Shown here: positions 56,370-64,000 of the stretch, one piece after another | Position numbering within the stretch: position 1 is the first letter of the stretch | How the letters are laid out: the number at the start of each line of letters is the position of its first letter | DNA from: Comamonadaceae bacterium UBA4962 | GTDB taxonomy: Bacteria > Pseudomonadota > Gammaproteobacteria > Burkholderiales > Burkholderiaceae_C | Direction of reading: 5' to 3' | Assembly (NCBI GenBank): GCA_002397315.1 | Contig: DHAE01000025.1 | Span: forward strand, 127,903 to 191,902 | DNA: 64,000 nucleotides | Position numbers and translations under genes: made by a program | The notes under the pieces: generated by a model | What the model was told of the DNA's origin: nothing | What the model saw: only the letters and a program-made list of their open reading frames with translations | Databases searched by the model: none

Positions 56370-56675
56370 ATGGCTAAAGTAGCTTTGATCCAGCGCGAAC
56401 TGAAGCGCGAAAAACTGGCCGCCAAGTACGCAGCGAAGTATGCGGAACTGAAGGCCATCGCTGGCGACGCGAAGCGCAGCGACGAGGAGCGCGAAGCCGC
56501 ACGCCTCGGCCTGCAGAAGCTTCCCCGCAACGCGAACCCCACGCGCCAGCGCAACCGCTGCGAAATCACGGGTCGTCCCCGTGGCACGTTCCGCCAATTC
56601 GGTCTGGCCCGCGCCAAGATCCGTGAACTGGCTTTTGCCGGTGACATCCCGGGTGTCACCAAGGCCAGCTGGTAA
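56370..56675 (+). CDS. rpsN: 30S ribosomal protein S14
   Basis: A 101-residue, zinc-free (C-minus) S14. It has a single Cys in RNRCEITGRPRG and no CxxC pairs, so it is the long zinc-independent form. Position after rplE is standard. Confidence 0.98.
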   Translation: MAKVALIQRELKREKLAAKYAAKYAELKAIAGDAKRSDEEREAARLGLQKLPRNANPTRQRNRCEITGRPRGTFRQFGLARAKIRELAFAGDIPGVTKASW

Positions 56676-56693
56676 GCAGGCAGGAGAAAACAC

Positions 56694-57089
56694 ATGAGCA
56701 TGAGTGATCCCATCGCTGACTTGCTGACCCGCATCCGCAATGCACAAATGGTGTCCAAGGCCACCGTGTCCGTGCCTTCTTCCAAAGTGAAGATCGCCAT
56801 CGTGCAGGTGCTGAAGGACGAGGGTTACATCGACGGCTTCGAAGTGAAGGCCGACGGCAACAAGTCCGAAATCGAAATTTCCCTGAAGTACTACGCCGGC
56901 CGTCCGGTGATCGAGCGCATCGAGCGCGTGAGCCGTCCCGGCCTGCGCGTGTACAAGGGCCGCGACTCCATCCCCCAGGTCATGAACGGTCTGGGCGTTG
57001 CCATCGTCACCACCCCCAAGGGCGTGATGACGGATCGCAAGGCACGTGCCACCGGTGTCGGCGGCGAAGTGCTTTGCTACGTCGCTTAA
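56694..57089 (+). CDS. rpsH: 30S ribosomal protein S8
   Basis: A 131-residue 16S-rRNA-binding protein (MSMSDPIADLLTRIRNAQ). In E. coli S8 represses the spc operon by binding mRNA; whether that holds here is not visible from this sequence. Confidence 0.98.
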   Translation: MSMSDPIADLLTRIRNAQMVSKATVSVPSSKVKIAIVQVLKDEGYIDGFEVKADGNKSEIEISLKYYAGRPVIERIERVSRPGLRVYKGRDSIPQVMNGLGVAIVTTPKGVMTDRKARATGVGGEVLCYVA

Positions 57090-57112
57090 CGTGGCATTGA
57101 GGAGAAACTGAA

Positions 57113-57646
57113 ATGTCCCGCGTAGGAAAAATGCCGGTGGCCATCCCCAATGGTGTGGATGTGTCCATCACGGAACAGCAGATCAGCGTGAAGGGTTCGG
57201 GCGGTTCGCTGTCCGTCGCCCAGAACCACCTGGTCAAGGTGTCCAACAACGAAGGCAAGCTCAGCTTCGAGCCCGCCAACGAGTCCCGCGAAGCCAATGC
57301 CATGAGCGGCACGATCCGCCAGCTCGTGAACAACATGGTGGTGGGTGTCAGCAAGGGCTTCGAGAAGAAGCTGAACCTGATCGGCGTGGGCTACAAGGCC
57401 CAGGCTTCGGGCGCCAAGCTGAACCTCGCCGTCGGCTACTCGCACCCCGTGAACTTCGAGATGCCTGCGGGCATCACGGTGGCCACCCCGACCCCCACGG
57501 AAATCGTGATCAAGGGTGCGGACCGCCAGCGCGTGGGCCAGCTCGCCGCCGAAATCCGTGCCGTTCGTCCTCCCGAGCCCTACAAGGGCAAGGGCATCCG
57601 TTATTCGGATGAGAAGGTCACGATCAAAGAGACCAAGAAGAAGTAA
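57113..57646 (+). CDS. rplF: 50S ribosomal protein L6
   Basis: A 177-residue protein with the C-terminal PEPYKGKGIRY signature. It lies between rpsH and rplR as usual, with a GGAG site before the start. Confidence 0.98.
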   Translation: MSRVGKMPVAIPNGVDVSITEQQISVKGSGGSLSVAQNHLVKVSNNEGKLSFEPANESREANAMSGTIRQLVNNMVVGVSKGFEKKLNLIGVGYKAQASGAKLNLAVGYSHPVNFEMPAGITVATPTPTEIVIKGADRQRVGQLAAEIRAVRPPEPYKGKGIRYSDEKVTIKETKKK

Positions 57647-57657
57647 GGAGCTGCAGC

Positions 57658-58023
57658 ATGTTGACCAAGAAAGAGCAGCGTCTTCGTCGTTCGCGCCAGA
57701 CCCGTATCCGCATTGCACAGCAAGGCGTGGTCCGTCTGACCGTGAACCGCACGAACCTCCACATCTACGCCAGCGTCATCTCCGAAGACGGCACCCGCGT
57801 GCTTGCCAGCGCTTCCACGGCGGAAGCCGAAGTGCGCAAGGAACTGGGCTCGTCGGGCAAGGGTGGCAATGCCGCCGCGGCCCAGATGATCGGCAAGCGC
57901 ATCGCTGAAAAGGCGAAGGCCGCCGGCATCGAGAAGGTCGCATTCGATCGCGCTGGGTTCGCATACCACGGCCGCGTGAAGGCCCTCGCAGACGCCGCGC
58001 GTGAAGCCGGCCTGCAGTTCTAA
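57658..58023 (+). CDS. rplR: 50S ribosomal protein L18
   Basis: A 121-residue 5S-rRNA-binding protein of normal length, ending FAYHGRVKALADAAREAGL, typical of L18. Confidence 0.98.
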   Translation: MLTKKEQRLRRSRQTRIRIAQQGVVRLTVNRTNLHIYASVISEDGTRVLASASTAEAEVRKELGSSGKGGNAAAAQMIGKRIAEKAKAAGIEKVAFDRAGFAYHGRVKALADAAREAGLQF

Positions 58024-58039
58024 GCGGAGCGAATAGAAA

Positions 58040-58558
58040 ATGGCTAAGTTTCAACCCAAAGTGCAGACCGAAGGACAAGACGACGGGATGCGCGAGAAGA
58101 TGATCGCGGTCAACCGCGTGACCAAAGTCGTGAAGGGCGGCCGTATCCTCGGCTTCGCTGCACTGACCGTGGTCGGCGACGGTGACGGCCGCGTGGGCAT
58201 GGGCAAGGGCAAGTCCAAGGAAGTGCCGGCGGCCGTGCAGAAGGCGATGGAAGAATCCCGCCGCAACCTGGTGAAGGTCGCGCTCAAGAACGGTTCCATT
58301 CACCACTCGGTGAAGGGTCACCACGGTGCCGCCTCGGTGGAACTCCACCCGGCCCCGAAGGGTACCGGCATCATCGCCGGCGGCCCGATGCGCGCTGTCT
58401 TCGAAGTGGTGGGCATCACCGACATCGTGGCCAAGAGCCATGGTTCGTCGAACCCCTACAACATGGTCCGCGCTACGTTCGACGCCCTGGTGAACTCCAC
58501 CACTCCGGCGAACGTGGCAGCCAAGCGCGGCAAGTCGGTCGAAGACATCTTCGCCTGA
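58040..58558 (+). CDS. rpsE: 30S ribosomal protein S5
   Basis: A 172-residue protein. The double-stranded-RNA-binding N-terminal half contains REKMIAVNRVTKVVKGGR; the second half has GTGIIAGGPMRAVFE. It contributes to decoding accuracy. Confidence 0.98.
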   Translation: MAKFQPKVQTEGQDDGMREKMIAVNRVTKVVKGGRILGFAALTVVGDGDGRVGMGKGKSKEVPAAVQKAMEESRRNLVKVALKNGSIHHSVKGHHGAASVELHPAPKGTGIIAGGPMRAVFEVVGITDIVAKSHGSSNPYNMVRATFDALVNSTTPANVAAKRGKSVEDIFA

Positions 58559-58572
58559 ACGGAGCTCTGCAA

Positions 58573-58755
58573 ATGACTACGCAACAAACCGTCAAGATTC
58601 AACTGGTGCGCAGCCCCATCGGCACCAAGGAATCGCACCGCGCCACCGTTCGCGGCCTGGGCCTGCGCAAGCTGAACAGCGTCAGCGAGCTCAAGGACAG
58701 CCCCGAAGTGCGCGGCATGATCAACAAGATCAGCTATCTGGTCAAGGTCCTCTGA
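58573..58755 (+). CDS. rpmD: 50S ribosomal protein L30
   Basis: A 60-residue protein of normal size with the family pattern VRSPIGTKESHRATVRGLGL. It starts 14 bases after rpsE. Confidence 0.97.
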   Translation: MTTQQTVKIQLVRSPIGTKESHRATVRGLGLRKLNSVSELKDSPEVRGMINKISYLVKVL

Positions 58756-58765
58756 GAGGTTCATG

Positions 58766-59197
58766 ATGGAACTCAATAGCATCAAGCCCGCAGAAGGCGC
58801 GAAGCATGCCAAGCGCCGTGTGGGCCGTGGCATCGGCTCGGGCCTGGGCAAGACCGCAGGCCGCGGCCACAAGGGCCAGAAGTCGCGTTCGGGTGGCTAC
58901 CACAAGGTGGGCTTCGAAGGCGGCCAGATGCCCCTGCAGCGCCGTCTGCCGAAGCGCGGCTTCAAGTCGCACCTGCTGAAGTTCAACGCCGAAGTGACGT
59001 TGTCCACCCTCGAGCAGCTCGGCCTCGCCGAAGTCGACCTCGCAGCGCTCAAGAGCGCCGGCGTGGTGGGCCAGCTCGCCAAGGTGGTCAAGGTCATCAA
59101 GAGCGGCGAACTCACCAAGGCCGTGAAGCTGAACGGCATCGGTGCCACGGCTGGCGCCAAGGCCGCGATCGAAGCGGCCGGCGGCAGCCTGGCCTGA
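58766..59197 (+). CDS. rplO: 50S ribosomal protein L15
   Basis: A 143-residue protein (MELNSIKPAEGAK) with GRGIGSGLGKTAGRGHKGQ. ATG 58766 is preferred to the adjacent ATG 58763 because it gives better spacing from AGAGG and the family N-terminus. Confidence 0.97.
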   Translation: MELNSIKPAEGAKHAKRRVGRGIGSGLGKTAGRGHKGQKSRSGGYHKVGFEGGQMPLQRRLPKRGFKSHLLKFNAEVTLSTLEQLGLAEVDLAALKSAGVVGQLAKVVKVIKSGELTKAVKLNGIGATAGAKAAIEAAGGSLA

Positions 59198-59225
59198 GCG
59201 GACACGCTGAAAAAGGAACGCATTC

Positions 59226-60545
59226 GTGGCTACCAGTGCAGCGTCGATTGCAAAGACCGGTAAATTCGGCGACCTGCGTCGCCGGCTGGTTTTCCTGCTG
59301 CTGGCCTTGATCGTCTACCGCATCGGGGCGCACATCCCGGTGCCGGGCATCGATCCTGCCCAGCTGCAGCAGCTGTTCAGTGGCCAGCAAGGCGGTATCC
59401 TGAACCTGTTCAACATGTTCTCGGGCGGGGCCCTGTCCCGCTTCACGGTGTTCGCACTGGGGATCATGCCGTACATCTCGGCATCGATCATCATGCAGCT
59501 GATGACCTATGTCCTTCCGACCTTCGAGCAATTGAAGAAGGAAGGCGAGGCGGGACGCCGCAAGATCACGCAGTACACGCGCTACGGAACGCTCGGTCTG
59601 GCCATCTTCCAATCGCTCGGCATCGCCGTGGCGCTGGAGAGCTCGGCCGGCCTCGTGCTGAGCCCGGGCTTCGGCTTCCGCCTCACCGCGGTGGTCAGCC
59701 TGACGGCCGGCACCATGTTCCTCATGTGGCTCGGCGAGCAGATCACCGAACGCGGCCTCGGCAACGGCATCTCGATCCTGATCTTCTCGGGTATCGCGGC
59801 CGGCCTGCCGAGCTCGATCGGCGGCCTGCTGGAGCTGGTGCGCACGGGTGCGATGAGCATCCTGGCGGCCATCTTCATCGTGCTGCTGGTGGCGCTGGTG
59901 ACGTACTTCGTGGTGTTCGTGGAACGCGGTCAGCGCAAGATCCTCGTGAACTATGCCCGCCGCCAGGTGGGCAACAAGGTCTACGGGGGCCAGTCTTCGC
60001 ACCTGCCGCTGAAGCTGAACATGGCCGGGGTGATTCCGCCGATCTTCGCGTCGTCGATCATCCTGCTGCCCGCCACGATCGTGAACTGGTTCAGTGCTGG
60101 CGAATCGATGCGCTGGCTGCGCGACATCTCTGGTGCGCTGACCCCCGGTCAGCCCATCTACGTGATGTTCTACGCGGCTGCCATCGTGTTCTTCTGCTTC
60201 TTCTACACGGCGCTGGTCTTCAACAGCCGTGAGACGGCGGACAACCTGAAGAAGAGCGGTGCGTTCATCCCCGGCATCCGTCCGGGCGAGCAGACGGCCC
60301 GCTACATCGACAAGATCCTGGTGCGGCTGACGCTGGCCGGCGCGGTGTACATCACCTTCGTCTGCCTGCTGCCGGAGTTCCTGATCTTGAAGTACAACGT
60401 GCCGTTCTATTTCGGCGGCACGTCCCTGCTGATCATCGTGGTCGTCACCATGGACTTCATGGCCCAGGTGCAGAACTACATGATGTCCCAGCAGTACGAG
60501 TCGCTGCTCAAGAAGGCGAACTTCAAAGCAACACCAGGCACCTGA
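59226..60545 (+). CDS. secY: Sec translocase channel subunit SecY
   Basis: A 439-residue protein with ten transmembrane segments that forms the protein-conducting channel with SecE and SecG. It starts with GTG. The plug region and the cytoplasmic loop ERGQRKILVNYARRQVG are present. Standard last gene of the spc operon. Confidence 0.98.
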   Translation: MATSAASIAKTGKFGDLRRRLVFLLLALIVYRIGAHIPVPGIDPAQLQQLFSGQQGGILNLFNMFSGGALSRFTVFALGIMPYISASIIMQLMTYVLPTFEQLKKEGEAGRRKITQYTRYGTLGLAIFQSLGIAVALESSAGLVLSPGFGFRLTAVVSLTAGTMFLMWLGEQITERGLGNGISILIFSGIAAGLPSSIGGLLELVRTGAMSILAAIFIVLLVALVTYFVVFVERGQRKILVNYARRQVGNKVYGGQSSHLPLKLNMAGVIPPIFASSIILLPATIVNWFSAGESMRWLRDISGALTPGQPIYVMFYAAAIVFFCFFYTALVFNSRETADNLKKSGAFIPGIRPGEQTARYIDKILVRLTLAGAVYITFVCLLPEFLILKYNVPFYFGGTSLLIIVVVTMDFMAQVQNYMMSQQYESLLKKANFKATPGT

Positions 60546-60690
60546 GGTCTGGCGAGCCGGAAGCGGATCCGCTACAATCGCGGGTTCGCCTCCAGCATGT
60601 ACGGTTAATGATGCCCATCGATCCATCGCGGGCACGCAAAGTGTGTTCCGCGCGTGGCCGGAACGAATGGACTAGTTTTAGGAGAGTGAA

Positions 60691-60804
60691 ATGAGAGTTT
60701 CGGCTTCGGTCAAGAAAATCTGCCGCAACTGCAAGATCATCCGCCGCAAGGGTGTCGTGCGGGTCATCTGCACCGACATGCGCCATAAGCAGCGCCAAGG
60801 TTGA
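60691..60804 (+). CDS. rpmJ: 50S ribosomal protein L36
   Basis: A 37-residue protein with the zinc-ribbon ligands C11 and C14 (ICRNCK), C27 and H32 (VICTDMRHKQ). It is preceded by AGGAG. A TACAAT -10-like element lies at 60,573-60,578. infA, often next to rpmJ in betaproteobacteria, is not between secY and rpmJ. Confidence 0.96.
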   Translation: MRVSASVKKICRNCKIIRRKGVVRVICTDMRHKQRQG

Positions 60805-60825
60805 TTGAAAGTTTAGAGGACGCAA

Positions 60826-61191
60826 ATGGCACGTATCGCTGGCATCAACATTCCGCCGCATCAGCATGCTGAAATCGGCCTGACGGCTATCTTCGGCATC
60901 GGACGCACGCGCGCTCGCAAGATCTGCGAAGCCTGCGGCATCGCCTACTCCAAGAAGATCAAGGATCTGACGGACGGCGATCTCGAAAAAATCCGCGACC
61001 AGATCGCTCAGTTCACCATCGAAGGTGACCTGCGTCGCGAAACCACGATGAACATCAAGCGCCTGATGGACATCGGCTGCTACCGTGGTTTCCGCCATCG
61101 CCGTGGTCTGCCGATGCGTGGTCAGCGCACCCGCACGAACGCCCGTACCCGCAAGGGTCCGCGCAAGGGTGCCGCAGCGCTCAAGAAATAA
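60826..61191 (+). CDS. rpsM: 30S ribosomal protein S13
   Basis: A 121-residue protein with MARIAGINIPPHQHAEIGLT at the start and the basic GLPMRGQRTRTNARTRKG tail. It follows rpmJ by 21 bases and begins the ribosomal part of the alpha operon. Confidence 0.98.
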   Translation: MARIAGINIPPHQHAEIGLTAIFGIGRTRARKICEACGIAYSKKIKDLTDGDLEKIRDQIAQFTIEGDLRRETTMNIKRLMDIGCYRGFRHRRGLPMRGQRTRTNARTRKGPRKGAAALKK

Positions 61192-61209
61192 GCAGATTGA
61201 AAGATCCAC

Positions 61210-61614
61210 ATGGCAAAGTCTCCCGCCAATAACGCAGCGCAGCGTGTGCGCAAGAAGGTTCGCAAGAACGTTTCCGACGGCATCGCGCACGTGCACGCTT
61301 CGTTCAACAACACGATCATCACGATCACGGACCGCCAGGGCAACGCCCTGTCGTGGGCCTCTTCGGGTGGCCAGGGCTTCAAGGGTTCGCGCAAGTCGAC
61401 GCCCTTCGCAGCCCAGGTGGCTTCCGAAGTGGCCGGCCGCGCCGCGATCGAGCAAGGCATCAAGAACCTCGACGTCGAGATCAAGGGCCCCGGCCCGGGT
61501 CGCGAATCGTCGGTGCGCGCCCTGGGCGCCCTGGGCATCCGCATCACGTCCATCTCCGACGTGACGCCCGTGCCGCACAACGGCTGCCGCCCGCAAAAGC
61601 GTCGCCGCATCTGA
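61210..61614 (+). CDS. rpsK: 30S ribosomal protein S11
   Basis: A 134-residue protein of normal length with VHASFNNTIITITDRQGN and the C-terminal DVTPVPHNGCRPQKRRRI signature. Confidence 0.98.
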   Translation: MAKSPANNAAQRVRKKVRKNVSDGIAHVHASFNNTIITITDRQGNALSWASSGGQGFKGSRKSTPFAAQVASEVAGRAAIEQGIKNLDVEIKGPGPGRESSVRALGALGIRITSISDVTPVPHNGCRPQKRRRI

Positions 61615-61638
61615 TTTTTTCGCGCAAGTAAGCCCACC

Positions 61639-61676
61639 GCCACCCGGCGCATGCGTGGTTGCATGGTACGGGTGGC
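61639..61676 (+). promoter_or_regulatory. Hairpin between rpsK and rpsD
   Basis: GCCACCCG (61639-61646) pairs with CGGGTGGC (61669-61676), with a second smaller pairing (GCATG/CATGC type) inside. No T-run follows. Possibly an mRNA-processing or S4-responsive site. Confidence 0.45.
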
Positions 61677-61720
61677 TCCCGCGTTTCCAACGCGGCAGAT
61701 GACATTTCAAGGAAGCTCAA

Positions 61721-62344
61721 GTGGCACGTTACCTCGGCCCCAAGGCCAAACTCTCCCGCCGTGAAGGCACCGACCTGTTCCTGAAGAGCGCGCGCCGCTC
61801 CATCGCGGACAAGTCCAAGTTCGACTCCAAGCCCGGCCAGCACGGCCGCACGTCCGGCGCCCGCACGTCCGACTTCGGCCTGCAGCTGCGCGAGAAGCAG
61901 AAGGTCAAGCGCATGTACGGCGTGCTGGAAAAGCAGTTCCGCCGCTACTTCGAGACCGCCGACCGCCGCAAGGGCAACACCGGCGCGAACCTGCTGTCGC
62001 TGCTCGAGTCCCGCCTGGACAACGTGGTGTACCGCATGGGCTTCGGCTCCACGCGCGCCGAGGCACGCCAGCTGGTGTCCCACAAGGCCATCACGGTGAA
62101 CGGCCAGTCCGTGAACATCGCGTCCTACCTGGTGAAGCCGGGCGACGTGGTGGCCGTGCGCGAGAAGTCCAAGAAGCAGACCCGCATCGTGGAAGCTCTG
62201 CAACTGGCCCAGCAGGTCGGCATGCCGGCCTGGGTGGAAGTCAACGCCGACAAGGCCGAAGGCACCTTCAAGAAGACGCCCGACCGCGACGAGTTCGGCG
62301 CAGACATCAACGAATCCCTGATCGTTGAGTTGTACTCGCGCTAA
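61721..62344 (+). CDS. rpsD: 30S ribosomal protein S4
   Basis: A 207-residue primary 16S-rRNA-binding protein. The S4 RNA-binding domain is at about 95-155 (LDNVVYRMGFGSTRAEARQL). In E. coli S4 represses the alpha operon. No Cys cluster, so it is the zinc-free form. Confidence 0.98.
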   Translation: MARYLGPKAKLSRREGTDLFLKSARRSIADKSKFDSKPGQHGRTSGARTSDFGLQLREKQKVKRMYGVLEKQFRRYFETADRRKGNTGANLLSLLESRLDNVVYRMGFGSTRAEARQLVSHKAITVNGQSVNIASYLVKPGDVVAVREKSKKQTRIVEALQLAQQVGMPAWVEVNADKAEGTFKKTPDRDEFGADINESLIVELYSR

Positions 62345-62373
62345 TCCACGGCGTTCATCGATCGCAATTGTTT

Positions 62374-62401
62374 CCCGTACCGCGAGGCATCGCGGTACGG
62401 G
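62374..62401 (+). promoter_or_regulatory. Perfect 12-bp hairpin between rpsD and rpoA
   Basis: CCCGTACCGCGA (62374-62385), loop GGCA, TCGCGGTACGGG (62390-62401). A very stable stem 55 bases before rpoA and without a T-run, so more likely a processing or stabilising element than a terminator. Confidence 0.6.
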
Positions 62402-62455
62402 TGCTTCGCCAGCCTTACCGGTGTAACGAGCTGGGGGTATTGAGAGGAAGTCTGC

Positions 62456-63448
62456 ATGCAAACCAATTTGCTGAAACCCAAGACGATCAACGTCGAACAG
62501 CTCGGGCACAACCGTGCCAAGGTGGCGCTCGAGCCCTTCGAACGCGGCTACGGGCACACGCTCGGCAACGCCATCCGGCGTGTGCTGCTGTCGTCCATGG
62601 TGGGTTACGCAGCAACGGAAGTGACGATCGCCGGTGTGCTCCACGAGTACTCGTCCATCGACGGCGTCCAGGAAGATGTCGTGAACATCCTCCTGAACCT
62701 GAAGGGCGTGGTGTTCAAGCTCCACAACCGCGACGAAGTCACGCTGAGCCTGCGCAAGGACGGCGAGGGCGTCGTCACCGCGCGCGACATCCAGACGCCG
62801 CATGACGTCGAGATCGTCAACCCGGACCACGTGATCGCCCACCTGTCGCAAGGCGGCAAGCTGGACATGCAGATCAAGGTGGAAAAGGGCCGCGGCTACG
62901 TGCCGGGCAACCTGCGCCGCTATGCCGACGAATCGACCAAGTCGATCGGCCGCATCGTGCTGGATGCCTCGTTCTCGCCCGTGAAGCGCGTGAGCTATAA
63001 CGTCGAGAGCGCCCGCGTCGAGCAGCGTACCGACCTGGACAAGCTGGTCGTCGAGATCGAAACCAACGGTGCGATCACCGCCGAGGACGCCGTGCGCGCC
63101 TCCGCCAAGATCCTGGTGGAACAGCTGGCCGTGTTCGCACAGCTCGAGGGCGGTGAACTGGCTGCCTTCGATGCGCCGGCCGGCCCGCGTGGCAGCGCCA
63201 CGTTCGATCCGATCCTGCTGCGCCCCGTGGACGAGCTGGAACTAACCGTGCGTTCGGCCAACTGCCTGAAGGCCGAGAACATCTACTACATCGGCGACCT
63301 GATCCAGCGTACCGAGAACGAGCTGCTCAAGACCCCGAACCTGGGCCGCAAGTCGCTCAACGAGATCAAGGAAGTGCTGGCTTCGCGCGGCCTGACGCTC
63401 GGCATGAAGCTCGAGAACTGGCCTCCCGCAGGCCTGGACAAGCGCTGA
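62456..63448 (+). CDS. rpoA: RNA polymerase alpha subunit
   Basis: A 330-residue protein with the N-terminal assembly domain (1-235) and the C-terminal DNA- and activator-binding domain (about 250-325; RTENELLKTPNLGRKSLNEI). Length is normal. Confidence 0.98.
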   Translation: MQTNLLKPKTINVEQLGHNRAKVALEPFERGYGHTLGNAIRRVLLSSMVGYAATEVTIAGVLHEYSSIDGVQEDVVNILLNLKGVVFKLHNRDEVTLSLRKDGEGVVTARDIQTPHDVEIVNPDHVIAHLSQGGKLDMQIKVEKGRGYVPGNLRRYADESTKSIGRIVLDASFSPVKRVSYNVESARVEQRTDLDKLVVEIETNGAITAEDAVRASAKILVEQLAVFAQLEGGELAAFDAPAGPRGSATFDPILLRPVDELELTVRSANCLKAENIYYIGDLIQRTENELLKTPNLGRKSLNEIKEVLASRGLTLGMKLENWPPAGLDKR

Positions 63449-63526
63449 GCGGATCGTTTTATAATCTTCGGCTCCCCACTTCGGGGACCAGTGCTGCGGG
63501 CAGTACCTGATACGGCTGCCCGTTTT
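63435..63526 (+). promoter_or_regulatory. Possible promoter plus attenuator between rpoA and rplQ
   Basis: TGGACA (63435-63440), 19 bases, TATAAT (63460-63465) could be a promoter. Downstream, CGGGCAG (63497-63503) pairs with CTGCCCG (63516-63522), followed by TTTT: a terminator-like hairpin 25 bases before the rplQ start. The pair could tune rplQ independently. Confidence 0.5.
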
Positions 63527-63550
63527 AATTGACTGATAAGGAAAAGCACC

Positions 63551-63955
63551 ATGCGCCACGGACACGGCCTTCGCAAACTCAACCGCACCAGCTCGCACCG
63601 CCTCGCGATGCTGCAGAACATGATGAACTCGCTCATCGAGCACGAGGCCATCAAGACCACGGTCCCCAAGGCCAAGGAACTGCGCCGCGTGATCGAGCCC
63701 ATGATCACCCTGGCCAAGGAAGACACCGTGGCCAACCGCCGCCTGGCTTTCGACCGCCTGCGCGACCGCGACAGCGTGACCAAGCTGTTCAACGTGCTCG
63801 GTCCGCTGTTCAAGGCCCGTCCGGGCGGCTACACCCGCATTCTGAAGATGGGTTACCGCGTGGGCGACAACGCACCCATGGCCTACGTGGAATTCGTGGA
63901 GCGTCCGGAAGTTGCCGAAACTTCTGCAGATTCTTCCGCAGACGCTGCAAAGTAA
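63551..63955 (+). CDS. rplQ: 50S ribosomal protein L17
   Basis: A 134-residue protein beginning MRHGHGLRKLNRTSSHR, of normal length. The last 15 residues are an acidic Ser/Ala-rich tail. It ends the alpha operon. Confidence 0.98.
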   Translation: MRHGHGLRKLNRTSSHRLAMLQNMMNSLIEHEAIKTTVPKAKELRRVIEPMITLAKEDTVANRRLAFDRLRDRDSVTKLFNVLGPLFKARPGGYTRILKMGYRVGDNAPMAYVEFVERPEVAETSADSSADAAK

Positions 63956-63957
63956 GC

Positions 63958-63963
63958 TATAAT
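63958..63963 (+). promoter_or_regulatory. -10 element of the tRNA-fMet promoter
   Basis: TATAAT 10 bases before the tRNA, overlapping the end of the rplQ region. No strong -35 was seen at 17-18 bases upstream. Confidence 0.5.
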
Positions 63964-63973
63964 TCATTTCTAC

Positions 63974-64000
63974 CGCGCGATGGAGCAGTCTGGTAGCTCG
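63974..64000 (+). tRNA. tRNA-fMet, 5' part only
   Basis: CGCGCGATGGAGCAGTCTGG and the following TAGCTCG form the 5' acceptor strand and D-arm. A 5'-C start and GGAGCAG-N-CTGGTAGCTCG are characteristic of initiator tRNA. The anticodon lies beyond the window, so the identity is probable rather than proven. Confidence 0.75.

Overview
High-GC (about 70% by eye) betaproteobacterial chromosome, most like a plant-associated member of the Comamonadaceae (Acidovorax/Paracidovorax-like). The evidence is the style of the ribosomal, rpoA and secY proteins, the trpG-trpD-trpC-ung block, and plant-inducible-promoter (PIP) boxes of the HrpX type. The window runs from the edge of a type III secretion (T3SS) locus, through a tryptophan block and a complete diterpenoid/gibberellin operon, to the spc/alpha ribosomal operons and the start of a tRNA-fMet gene.

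Region 1 (1-9,657): T3SS. A leftward operon hrcC-sctD-(sctE-like)-(sctG-like)-small secreted protein starts from a perfect PIP box and leaves the window at the left edge. Divergent from it, behind an imperfect PIP box, a predicted protein methyltransferase is translationally coupled to a lytic transglycosylase. A second leftward group holds an Ala-rich possible secreted protein, an HrpB1/HrpK-family protein, a GNAT-like protein and an unknown protein. Region 2 (10,276-17,164): trpG, a DinB-like protein, a LysE exporter, trpD, a small membrane protein, trpC and ung. These are followed by a 729-residue protein behind a second perfect PIP box with the same 31-bp spacing to its -10 element, which makes it a strong candidate type III effector.

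Region 3 (17,257-31,530): ggt and queA converge. A low-GC patch follows, with a PGRP-type amidase coupled to a tiny membrane protein (possible toxin/immunity pair). It abuts the 3' end of a nine-gene leftward operon CYP115-CYP112-CYP114-ferredoxin-SDR-CYP117-GGPP synthase-CPS-KS. This is the bacterial gibberellin operon, and the presence of CYP115 predicts bioactive GA4 rather than GA9. Together with the T3SS and PIP-box effector it suggests a plant pathogen or intimate plant associate.

Region 4 (31,531-44,522): an FAH-family protein with an export signal, an AraC regulator, an HD-GYP phosphodiesterase, recG, oxyR, dps, ubiA, a four-gene lipid A amino-sugar operon (GT39, GtrB-like transferase, GtrA flippase, YdjC deacetylase; compare Bordetella lgm and Francisella flm/naxD), and proC.

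Region 5 (44,612-54,922): glycerol catabolism. glpK and glpR point left. The ABC glycerol importer glpSTPQUV and glpD point right, with a shared GGGTAAACC motif in the two control regions. Glycerol is imported by GlpSTPQUV, phosphorylated by GlpK and oxidised by GlpD. The two ATPase subunits appear complementarily degenerate.

Region 6 (54,927-64,000): spc and alpha operons rplN through rplQ with secY and rpoA, several strong intergenic hairpins, and the 5' part of tRNA-fMet. No CRISPR array, insertion sequence or rRNA gene was seen.
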